From JACMLD01 sp039915085 (GTDB taxonomy: Bacteria; Bacteroidota; Bacteroidia; Chitinophagales; Chitinophagaceae), in contig JBDSOC010000258.1 of NCBI GenBank assembly GCA_039915085.1, positions 1-5,798 of the forward strand: DNA of 5,798 bases. Direction: 5' to 3'. The notes under the pieces were generated by a model. That model saw only the letters and a list, made by a program, of their open reading frames with translations, made no database searches and was not told the origin of the DNA. Position 1 is the stretch's first letter. The number at the start of each line of letters is the position of its first letter. A program made the position numbers and the translations under genes. Shown here in pieces: positions 1-5,798 of the stretch.

Positions 1-1
1 G

Positions 2-796
2 CATTTCATGCAATGCCAGTCAACCCGTTCGCCATTAACTGTGCGGTATACAACCATTGGCACTTACAGTAAAAAATTTACAGATGCTTTTTCTGGTACC
101 ATCAACCAGGCTTCGCTTGCACAAATAGAAGATGCTTCCGCAGGCGTATATGCGGAACGCCGGTTTATGCTGAAAGAACTCAGCAATTATGCCGCAGCTG
201 TCTCATTGCCATCAAAAATCGGTGGCTTTGGATTGGCTGCCAATTATTTTGGAGGTGAACATTTTAATACTTCACAAATTGGATTGGGCTATGGCAGAAA
301 ATTGAGCGATAAAATTGATATCGGCATCCAGTTTAACTATAACATGATAAAACTGGCTGGCTACGGTAATAGCGGCAACATTAATTTTGAGGCAGGTACT
401 ATTTTGCATGTCACTGATAGGATGCATATGGGTATACATGTTTACAACCCCATGGGTGGAAAATTTGGCAAACTCAACAGCGAAAAACTGGCATCCGTTT
501 ATACAACCGCTATTGGCTACGAAGCTTCAGATAAGTTTTTTTTAAGTACCGAAATCAGTAAAGAAGAAGATCAACCGGTAAATGTAAATGCGGGCATGCA
601 ATATGTTTTTGCCAGCCGGTTCTTTTCAAGATTAGGTATAGCCACGGCCACGGGTAATTATTTTTTTGGCCTGGGTGTACAATGGAAAACATTCAGGGCA
701 GATGTGGTTACTACATGGCATGCGCAACTTGGGTTTACACCTGCTATAATGTTGTTATTCAATTTTCATGAACATAACCAACAGCAGGAAGATTGA
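2..796 (+). CDS. PorV/PorQ-superfamily outer-membrane beta-barrel protein, 5' end cut by window edge
   Basis: Seen: the frame is open to the left edge (His-Phe precede the first ATG at position 8), so the true start and most of the signal peptide probably lie outside. No ribosome site or signal peptide supports ATG 8 as the start. Numbering from ATG 8, the mature domain seems to begin near residue 12 (VRYTTIGTYSKKFTDAFS), followed by NQASLAQ (33-39), GVYAERRFMLKELS (46-59) and many alternating Gly/aromatic barrel strands. It ends with LGFTPAIMLLFNF (241-253), a typical terminal-strand ending, plus a short polar tail. Known: this architecture resembles the PorV/PorQ superfamily of FadL-like outer-membrane barrels; PorV and PorQ themselves belong to the type IX secretion machinery. 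Inferred: an outer-membrane barrel whose partner is the protein encoded immediately downstream, because the two genes overlap by 4 bases. It is shorter than typical PorV and lacks the clear N-terminal GAGARG-type motif of the 4381 gene, so it is closer to PorQ-like or uncharacterised members. Exact role unknown. Confidence 0.8.
   Translation, partial: HFMQCQSTRSPLTVRYTTIGTYSKKFTDAFSGTINQASLAQIEDASAGVYAERRFMLKELSNYAAAVSLPSKIGGFGLAANYFGGEHFNTSQIGLGYGRKLSDKIDIGIQFNYNMIKLAGYGNSGNINFEAGTILHVTDRMHMGIHVYNPMGGKFGKLNSEKLASVYTTAIGYEASDKFFLSTEISKEEDQPVNVNAGMQYVFASRFFSRLGIATATGNYFFGLGVQWKTFRADVVTTWHAQLGFTPAIMLLFNFHEHNQQQED
786..796 (+). promoter_or_regulatory. Translational coupling site: TTGA stop/start overlap with AGGAAG upstream
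   Basis: The TGA stop (794-796) of the first barrel gene shares TTGA with a TTG start at 793-795. In the downstream frame a TAA at 775-777 blocks any earlier start, and TTG 793 is the only plausible initiator before the signal peptide. A purine-rich AGGAAG (786-791) ends one base before the TTG. That is too close for a standard Shine-Dalgarno, so re-initiation by the terminating ribosome is the likelier route. Confidence 0.6.
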
Positions 797-2874
797 AAAA
801 CAAATTAATTATATGCTGCATTTTGTTTGCTGTTTTTTCTGCCCACGCCCAGGAAACAGGAAAAATAGCCGAAACAACAGAGCAGCAATTGGAGAATATG
901 GCGGAGTTAAATGATGCTGATCCAACTGATGATTCTTACCTGCAGCAACTTGATTATTTCAGAAGACACCCGCTGAATGTAAATACTGCACGCGCTGATG
1001 AACTGTCAGCATTGAATATTTTAACCGGCTTACAAATTCAGCAATTTTTAACGTACAGGAGGTTGCTGGGTAAATTAATCAATCAGTATGAGCTGCAGGC
1101 CATTCCTTCCTGGGATATTGCTACAATAAAAAGGGTACTGCCCTTTATTGAAATAACAGATGGTAAAAGCATGATAGAAAAACTAAAAGACAGGTGGAGA
1201 GGAGGGGATGGAGCATTACTATCTAGGTATGCACGTGTGCTGGAGAAATCGAAAGGTTATGACAAACCTTCTGTACCAGGAGCCAGTTATTATTTGGGAA
1301 GCAGGGATAAGTTTTTTTTGCGATACAGTTATAATTATAAAAATTTGCTGCAATGGGGTTTACTGGCAGATAAAGATGCAGGCGAGCAATTTTTCAGCGG
1401 TAGCCAGCAACAGGGGTTTGATTTTTATTCTTTTCATTTTTTTGCCAGGAAGCTTGGTCTTATCAAAGCGCTGGCTATTGGAGATTTTACCGTCAATTTT
1501 GCGCAGGGTTTAATACAATGGCAAAGCCTGGCATTTAAAAAGAATGCAGAAGTGATGGGCATTAAAAGGCAATCTGCCACATTACGTCCTTATAACGCTG
1601 CCGGTGAATATAATTTCCACCGGGGCATAGGTATCACTTTGCAAAAAGGAAATTGGGAAACAACTTTATTTGCTTCACTGAAAAAAATCAGCGCCAATAT
1701 AAACCCTGATTCTGTTATTACAGATGGAATTGCCTCCTCTTTTTTGGTAAGCGGTTATCATCGTACACCATCTGAAATTAAAAATAAAAATAGTTTATGG
1801 CAGATAGCATTGGGGGGAAACATACAATACCAGGGCAACAACTGGCATGCTGGTATCAGCTCTATACATTATAATTTTTCAAAACCAGTACAAAAATCAG
1901 ATAACCCATACAATCTTTTTGCTTTGCAGGGATCATCGCTTACCAATACCAGTATTGATTACAGCTATACCTGGCGCAATATTCATTTTTTTGGTGAAGC
2001 AGCCACTGACAGCAAATTCAATAAAGCTTTTTTAAATGGCGCTATTATAAGCGTGGATGCAAAAGCAGATGTATCACTTGTATGCAGAAAAATAGACAGG
2101 GCTTACCAGTCTGTAAATGCCAATGCTTTTACTGAAAATACGCTCCCGGTTAATGAAAATGGTTTTTATGCAGGTATATCTGTAAGGCCGGTAAATACTT
2201 TGCGCCTGGATGCTTATGCAGATGTATTTCGGTTTCCCTGGCTCAAATACCGGGTAGATGCTCCTTCAACAGGAAAAGATTTTTTTGTGCAGCTAACTTA
2301 TAACCCGAATAAGCAATTGGAAGTTTATGCCAGGTACAAAAATGAAACTAAAATGCTCAACCGGTCCGGTAACAGCCTTCCCACCGCTGCAATAGATGCA
2401 GTTCCAAAAAAAGATTTCCGGCTGCAAACCAGTATGATCGTAAATAAAGAATTGACACTTAAAAGCCGTGTTGAAATATTGTGGTACAATGACAGCGGGC
2501 CGGATGCCGGCCAGGGATTTTTAGGATACATGGAATTTTTTTATAAGCCTTCACATTCAAACCGGACAGGAAATCTGCGATTACAATATTTTGAAACCAG
2601 CAGCTTTAACGAAAAAATATATGCTTATGAAGCAGATTTACCTTACAATTTTTCCATCCCTTTTTATTATGATAAAGGGATAAGGTATTATTTCAATATT
2701 AACTGGGATGCAACTAAACTGATTAACAAAAACAAAAGGCATACGTCGCTGGATATTGGATTAAAATGGGCACAAACCATTTACACTGGTAAAAATATTA
2801 TTGGTTCCGGTCTTGATGAAATCAGTGGAAACCGGCATTCAGAAATTAAACTTCAATGTATACTGAGACGCTGA
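793..2874 (+). CDS. Secreted helix-hairpin-helix protein with C-terminal barrel-like region
   Basis: Starts with the rare codon TTG. The start is well supported because a Sec signal peptide (residues 1-19, basic MKNK, hydrophobic core, SAHA|Q) begins exactly there and the next in-frame ATG would remove it. Residues 20-55 are acidic and probably helical. Residues 58-120 (HPLNVNTARADELSALNI, then QFLTYRRLLGKLINQYELQAI and IKRVLPFIEI) follow the ComEA-like helix-hairpin-helix pattern, but the Gly-Ile-Gly hairpin is replaced by LNILTGLQ. From about 140 onward the protein is rich in Tyr/Phe/Asn and alternating strands, consistent with an outer-membrane beta-barrel. A conserved-looking core includes GDFTVNFAQGLIQWQSLAFK (230-249), LRPYNAAGEYNFHRGIGIT (264-282) and many later aromatic strands. 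Known: Bacteroidota carry large HHH-plus-barrel proteins of this size, annotated only as helix-hairpin-helix domain proteins. Inferred: located in the outer membrane, HHH facing the periplasm, co-translated with the preceding barrel. DNA binding is possible but not supported by an intact hairpin. The C-terminus (KLQCILRR) lacks the usual terminal aromatic residue. Confidence 0.85.
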   Translation: MKNKLIICCILFAVFSAHAQETGKIAETTEQQLENMAELNDADPTDDSYLQQLDYFRRHPLNVNTARADELSALNILTGLQIQQFLTYRRLLGKLINQYELQAIPSWDIATIKRVLPFIEITDGKSMIEKLKDRWRGGDGALLSRYARVLEKSKGYDKPSVPGASYYLGSRDKFFLRYSYNYKNLLQWGLLADKDAGEQFFSGSQQQGFDFYSFHFFARKLGLIKALAIGDFTVNFAQGLIQWQSLAFKKNAEVMGIKRQSATLRPYNAAGEYNFHRGIGITLQKGNWETTLFASLKKISANINPDSVITDGIASSFLVSGYHRTPSEIKNKNSLWQIALGGNIQYQGNNWHAGISSIHYNFSKPVQKSDNPYNLFALQGSSLTNTSIDYSYTWRNIHFFGEAATDSKFNKAFLNGAIISVDAKADVSLVCRKIDRAYQSVNANAFTENTLPVNENGFYAGISVRPVNTLRLDAYADVFRFPWLKYRVDAPSTGKDFFVQLTYNPNKQLEVYARYKNETKMLNRSGNSLPTAAIDAVPKKDFRLQTSMIVNKELTLKSRVEILWYNDSGPDAGQGFLGYMEFFYKPSHSNRTGNLRLQYFETSSFNEKIYAYEADLPYNFSIPFYYDKGIRYYFNINWDATKLINKNKRHTSLDIGLKWAQTIYTGKNIIGSGLDEISGNRHSEIKLQCILRR

Positions 2875-2889
2875 TTGTAAATAATCAAA

Positions 2890-2934
2890 TACCTTACTTG
2901 ATAGAAACAAGGTAATAGTTTTTCTTTCCCTTTT
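2890..2934 (+). terminator. Possible weak terminator at the convergent gene junction
   Basis: TACCTT (2890-2895) can pair with AAGGTA (2909-2914) across a 13-base loop, followed by T-rich sequence (T5 at 2919-2923, then further T runs to 2934). This would end + strand transcription and lies inside the last codons of tyrS. A second small inverted repeat, TGATT/AATCA (2872-2876/2883-2887), overlaps the stop codon of the HHH gene. Both stems are short and AT-rich, so the call is tentative. Confidence 0.3.
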
Positions 2935-4171
2935 GTACCAGCAGGTATTGCTGATGAAGAAGTAATGTATTATTTACCACAAAAGAAATGCCTTCAACTT
3001 TATTCCTGTTAATGCTTACACCACCGCCCTGTATCGTTTTTCTTGCATCACCTTTACTGGCAAAAATGCCGGTTTCTGCAAGAAAACTAACAATGTCGAT
3101 ACCGTTGTTTATTTTTTCTGCTGCAAAATCAAACTTTATAATGCCTTCCATGTTTTCTAAATCATCAGTACTTAAACTTTCTGCAGAAGTTTTCTGGCTG
3201 GCAAATAACTTTTCCGTTGTTTCAACTGCTTTCTGGTATTCTGCGGAACCATGTACAAAAATGGTTACTTCTCTTGCCAGTGTTTTTTGCAGTTCTCTTG
3301 CAGCTGCATTTTGTGTATGCTTGTCAATTAATGCGGCAATCTCATGCTGGGGCAAGAAAGTAAAGATCTTAATCCATTTTTCAGCATCACTGTCAGCTGC
3401 GTTTAACCAGAACTGGTAAAAAAGATAAGGTGATGTTTTGGATGCATCCAGCCAGATATTTCCTTTTTCTGTTTTCCCAAATTTGCCGCCATCTGTTTTG
3501 GTAATTAACGGGCAGGTGAAGGCAAAGGCTTCCCCCCCTGTTTTTCTTCTTATCAGTTCTGTGCCCGTAACAATATTACCCCATTGGTCACTGCCCCCCA
3601 TTTGCAATTTGGCATTTTTATGCTGGTACAACCAGTAAAAATCATAGCCCTGCACCAATTGATAAGTAAATTCTGTAAAACTCATACCACTTTCACCTTC
3701 CAGCCTTTTTTTTACACTGTCTTTACTTATCATGTAATTAACGGTAATATGCTTGCCCACATCCCTTATAAATTGCAGAAAACTCATTTCTTTAAACCAG
3801 TCGAAATTATTAACCATTTCTGCGCAATTGGCCTTAGTGGGCTCAAAATCAAGATATTGCATTAATTGTTTCTTAACCCCTTCCTGGTTATGCCGTAAAG
3901 TATCTTCGCTAAGTAAATTCCTTTCTTCGCTCTTGCCAGAAGGATCCCCTACCATGCCAGTGGCGCCACCAACCAGTGCAATAGGTTTGTGTCCTGCTTT
4001 TTGCAAATGCACCAGCAAAAGTATGGGCACCAGGCTGCCAATATGCAGGCTGTCTGCAGTAGGGTCAAAACCAATATAAGCACTGGTTATTTCCTTTTTG
4101 AGTTGTTCTTCTGTCCCCGGCATAATGTCCTGGATCATACCCCTCCAGCGCAGTTCTGCTATCAGATTCAT
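2894..4171 (-). CDS. tyrS: Tyrosyl-tRNA synthetase (TyrRS)
   Basis: Cytoplasmic class I aminoacyl-tRNA synthetase that activates tyrosine with ATP and loads it onto tRNA-Tyr. The 425 residues match the full-length bacterial TyrRS of the E. coli/Bacillus type. Visible in order: tyrosine-pocket YIGFDPTADSLHIGS (32-46) containing the HIGH-equivalent HIGS (43-46); GGATGMVGDPSGKSEERN (68-85); YQLVQGYD (170-177) with the Tyr, Gln and Asp that contact tyrosine; GGSDQWGNI (192-200); the KMSKS-equivalent KFGKT (230-234); and a C-terminal S4-like RNA-binding domain (about 355-425, including FLAETGIFASKGDARKTIQ). The fourth HIGH residue is Ser instead of His, probably a lineage variant. All other core motifs are intact, so the enzyme should be active. 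The ATG at 4171 is chosen because conserved sequence (ELRWRGMIQDIMPGTEEQL) begins within the first residues. No Shine-Dalgarno is visible. It is a single gene, convergent with the left pair (19 bases between stops) and divergent from the gene at 4381. Confidence 0.98.
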   Translation of the reverse strand: MNLIAELRWRGMIQDIMPGTEEQLKKEITSAYIGFDPTADSLHIGSLVPILLLVHLQKAGHKPIALVGGATGMVGDPSGKSEERNLLSEDTLRHNQEGVKKQLMQYLDFEPTKANCAEMVNNFDWFKEMSFLQFIRDVGKHITVNYMISKDSVKKRLEGESGMSFTEFTYQLVQGYDFYWLYQHKNAKLQMGGSDQWGNIVTGTELIRRKTGGEAFAFTCPLITKTDGGKFGKTEKGNIWLDASKTSPYLFYQFWLNAADSDAEKWIKIFTFLPQHEIAALIDKHTQNAAARELQKTLAREVTIFVHGSAEYQKAVETTEKLFASQKTSAESLSTDDLENMEGIIKFDFAAEKINNGIDIVSFLAETGIFASKGDARKTIQGGGVSINRNKVEGISFVVNNTLLLHQQYLLVQKGKKNYYLVSIK

Positions 4172-4190
4172 ATTAATCAGCTATTTTGCT

Positions 4191-4223
4191 CAAAAGTAAT
4201 TGATTCTTAATACACATATACAC
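4191..4223 (-). promoter_or_regulatory. Putative Bacteroidota-type promoter of tyrS
   Basis: Reading the minus strand, TACTTTTG (4198-4191) matches the Bacteroidota -7 consensus TAnnTTTG perfectly, 19 bases before the tyrS ATG, which implies a leader of roughly 14 bases. The -33 element (consensus TTG) is poor: the best candidate is GTG at 4223-4221, with a 22-base spacer. The -7 box is convincing by sequence and position; the full promoter is inference. Confidence 0.5.
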
Positions 4224-4305
4224 CGGAAAGGGCAATAAAATGCCTTGTCCACCGTTACCCAATAATGGGTGATCGTTTCCCGTATAAAATTATCAATCCG
4301 GGCAA

Positions 4306-4340
4306 TTGAAACTAACTTGCTTATGCAGCCAATATTTGTG
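4306..4340 (+). promoter_or_regulatory. Weak candidate promoter for the porV-like/porU-like pair
   Basis: TTG (4306-4308) and TATTTGTG (4333-4340; one mismatch to TAnnTTTG) are separated by 24 bases, slightly longer than usual, with the box 40 bases before the ATG at 4381. A closer TTG (4317-4319) leaves only 13 bases. This is the best match I found in the region but is not strong. Confidence 0.25.
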
Positions 4341-4380
4341 AAATCAAGTCTATTTAATTGCTTATCAGAAAATTGAGTTA

Positions 4381-5487
4381 ATGAAAAATAGTAAACCCCT
4401 GTTGATCGGTTTATCCCTTTTGTTGAGCGTAACAGCTGTGGCGCAGTTCCGTAAATACTCCAATGAATTTTTAAACATTGGGGCAGGTGCAAGGGGTTTA
4501 TCAATGGGCAGTGCACAAATAGCCACGGTAAATGATGCCACCGCCGGTTACTGGAATCCTGCGGGGCTTGTGAATGTAAAAGATCAACCACAGGCAGCTT
4601 TAATGCATGCTGAATATTTTGCAGGCATCGGCAAATATGATTACGGTACGCTTGCTGTTCCTATAAGCGGCGGCAAAAGAACATTTGGCCTTTCTTTGCT
4701 GCGTTTCGCGGTAGACGATATTCCTAATACGATTTTCCTGGTGCAGCCTGACGGTACTATTAATTTTGATAACATTACCACATTCTCTTCCGCTGATTAT
4801 GCTTTTATTTTTTCACTCGCACAACAGATTAAAATCAAAAAAAAGCACAACCTGAATTTTGGCATCAATGCTAAAATTATTCACCGCAAAGCCGGTGACT
4901 TTGCCACTGCCTGGGGTTTTGGTTTTGATGCTGGTATACAATACGAGCACAAAAACTGGAAACTGGGACTGATGGCAAGGGATGTTACTACCACCTTTAA
5001 TGCCTGGTCATATAACCTGAATGAAAATATCCGGGAAGTATTTTATTTAACCAAAAATGAAGTGCCGGTGCATTCCACAGAATTAACAGCCCCCAAATTA
5101 ATTGCAGGAGGTGCCTATAATTTTAAAATAAACAATACAGTCAGCCTGCTGGCAGAAGCAAATATTGATTTCACTTTTGATGGCAGAAGAAATGCGGTTA
5201 TTTCTTCCAAAGCAGTGAGTATAGACCCGAAACTCGGGTTGGAAGCATCAGTAAAAAATGTGTTTTTCGTACGCGCCGGCATAAATAATTTTCAGAAAGC
5301 ACTTGATGAAAGCGATAGCAGTAATACTAAAAAAGTGTGGATTTATCAACCAAGTATTGGTGCCGGTTTCAGGATAGCAAATGTGGAAATTGATTATGCA
5401 TTTACCAACCTTGCCAATCAGTCTAACCCGCTTTACACCCATATTTTTTCATTGAAATTTGATTTGAAAAAGAAACCCAAAAAATAA
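4381..5487 (+). CDS. porV2: PorV-family outer-membrane protein (PorV2-like, type IX secretion associated)
   Basis: 368 residues. A Sec signal peptide (1-21, cut at AVA|Q) supports the ATG at 4381. Directly after it comes the PorV-family N-terminal signature: FLNIGAGARGLSMGSAQIA (30-48) and NDATAGYWNPAGL (51-63). The rest alternates barrel strands and loops and includes GTLAVPISGGKRTFGLSLLR (89-108), DPKLGLEASVKNVFFVRAG (282-300), PSIGAGFRI and a last strand HIFSLKF (354-360), followed by a strongly basic tail KKKPKK. Known: PorV is a FadL-like barrel that binds T9SS cargo leaving the Sov/SprA channel and hands it to the PorU sortase. Inferred: this is the paralogous form, here called PorV2, because the gene 30 bases downstream starts like the PorU2-type C25 family and because PorV proper usually follows porU. 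Family membership is firm; assignment to PorV2 rather than another PorV/PorQ paralogue rests on the neighbour. No Shine-Dalgarno is visible. Confidence 0.85.
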   Translation: MKNSKPLLIGLSLLLSVTAVAQFRKYSNEFLNIGAGARGLSMGSAQIATVNDATAGYWNPAGLVNVKDQPQAALMHAEYFAGIGKYDYGTLAVPISGGKRTFGLSLLRFAVDDIPNTIFLVQPDGTINFDNITTFSSADYAFIFSLAQQIKIKKKHNLNFGINAKIIHRKAGDFATAWGFGFDAGIQYEHKNWKLGLMARDVTTTFNAWSYNLNENIREVFYLTKNEVPVHSTELTAPKLIAGGAYNFKINNTVSLLAEANIDFTFDGRRNAVISSKAVSIDPKLGLEASVKNVFFVRAGINNFQKALDESDSSNTKKVWIYQPSIGAGFRIANVEIDYAFTNLANQSNPLYTHIFSLKFDLKKKPKK

Positions 5488-5517
5488 TCCGTATAAGAAC
5501 CCCGGAAATTTTATACT

Positions 5518-5798
5518 ATGAAGAAATTGTTTACACTTTTACTTTTGTTGTATGGCACTTACAGCTATGCACAGGTATACAATAATGAATGGATTGATTA
5601 CTCGAAAACCTATTATAAATTTAAGTCAGACCGTACAGGTTTGTTTCGTATTCCTCAATCAACCCTTGCGGGCATAGGCATGGGTGCTGTACCGGCAGAA
5701 CAATTTAAATTATGGAGAAATGGGCAGGAAGTGGCCTTGAATACTTCTGCAGCAAGCGGCGTTTTACCAGCAAACGGGTACATCGAATTTTGGGGCCA
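5518..5798 (+). CDS. porU2: N-terminus of a PorU2-like C25-family sortase, 3' end cut by window edge
   Basis: This gene is open to the right edge; only 93 codons are present. ATG 5518 is supported by a Sec signal peptide (MKKLF, Leu-rich core, YSYA|Q, residues 1-18). The mature start VYNNEWIDYSKTYYKFKSDR (20-39) and the following GLFRIPQSTLAGIG, EQFKLWRNGQEV and GYIEFWG resemble the N-terminal domain of large Bacteroidota C25 (gingipain-like) cysteine peptidases annotated as putative type IX sortase PorU2. The catalytic His-Cys domain would lie well beyond the window, so activity cannot be judged here. It lies 30 bases after the PorV-like gene on the same strand with no terminator between, so co-transcription is likely. 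Known: PorU is the T9SS sortase acting with PorV at the cell surface. Inferred: this protein works with the preceding barrel in cargo processing or attachment. Another large secreted protein with the same N-terminal domain cannot be excluded. Confidence 0.7.
   Translation, partial: MKKLFTLLLLLYGTYSYAQVYNNEWIDYSKTYYKFKSDRTGLFRIPQSTLAGIGMGAVPAEQFKLWRNGQEVALNTSAASGVLPANGYIEFWG

Noticed and set aside
8..10. ATG at 8 as the true start of the first barrel gene
   Set aside because: The frame is open upstream to the window edge, and the protein would lack a signal peptide although it is clearly an outer-membrane barrel; treated as 5' partial.
1208..2531. Short open frames in other frames or strands within the HHH-barrel gene
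   Set aside because: They are embedded in a continuous, signal-peptide-bearing 693-codon gene with recognisable motifs; their products look random.
2988..4210. Several plus-strand open frames (66-143 codons) opposite tyrS
   Set aside because: All are antisense to a fully conserved TyrRS reading frame and show no recognisable protein features.
4228..4246. Small hairpin AAGG(G)CA/TGCCTT between tyrS and the porV-like gene
   Set aside because: A six-pair stem with a bulge and no T tract, upstream of both genes; too weak to call a terminator or operator.
4190..4591. 133-codon minus-strand open frame spanning the divergent intergenic region and the start of the porV-like gene
   Set aside because: It lies antisense to the well-supported signal peptide and PorV signature, has no recognisable domain, and its product has the low-complexity look of a shadow frame.
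5248..5442. 64-codon minus-strand open frame inside the porV-like gene
   Set aside because: Antisense to conserved barrel strands, with no promoter or domain support.

Overview
The window looks like a piece of a Bacteroidota chromosome, probably from the Chitinophagaceae or a close relative. The grounds are moderate AT richness, the near absence of Shine-Dalgarno sites, a TAnnTTTG-type -7 box, Sec signal peptides ending in A|Q, and outer-membrane families confined to this phylum (PorV/PorQ-like barrels, helix-hairpin-helix barrel proteins, PorU-type C25 proteins). The genus-level placement is an inference from remembered family resemblance. No search was run.

Layout. Left (2-2874, + strand): a PorV/PorQ-superfamily outer-membrane barrel, cut at its 5' end by the window edge, overlaps by 4 bases (TTGA) a 693-residue protein. 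That second protein has a signal peptide, a short ComEA-like helix-hairpin-helix segment and a long barrel-like remainder. Middle (2894-4171, - strand): a complete tyrosyl-tRNA synthetase gene, tyrS, convergent with the left pair. Only 19 bases separate the stop codons, and a weak possible terminator lies at the junction. Positions 4172-4380 form a 209-base divergent intergenic region with a good -7 box for tyrS and a weak promoter candidate for the right-hand genes. Right (4381-5798, + strand): a complete PorV-family protein (368 aa), then after 30 bases the first 93 codons of a secreted protein resembling the N-terminus of the PorU2-type C25 sortase family.

How the genes relate. Apart from the housekeeping gene tyrS, every gene encodes an envelope protein. 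The right pair is best read as an accessory type IX secretion/attachment module: in the well-studied T9SS, PorV carries cargo to the PorU sortase, which removes the C-terminal signal and attaches cargo to the surface. The left pair looks like a translationally coupled two-barrel unit of unknown function and is the least understood part of the window. I saw no RNA gene, CRISPR array, insertion sequence or phage gene.
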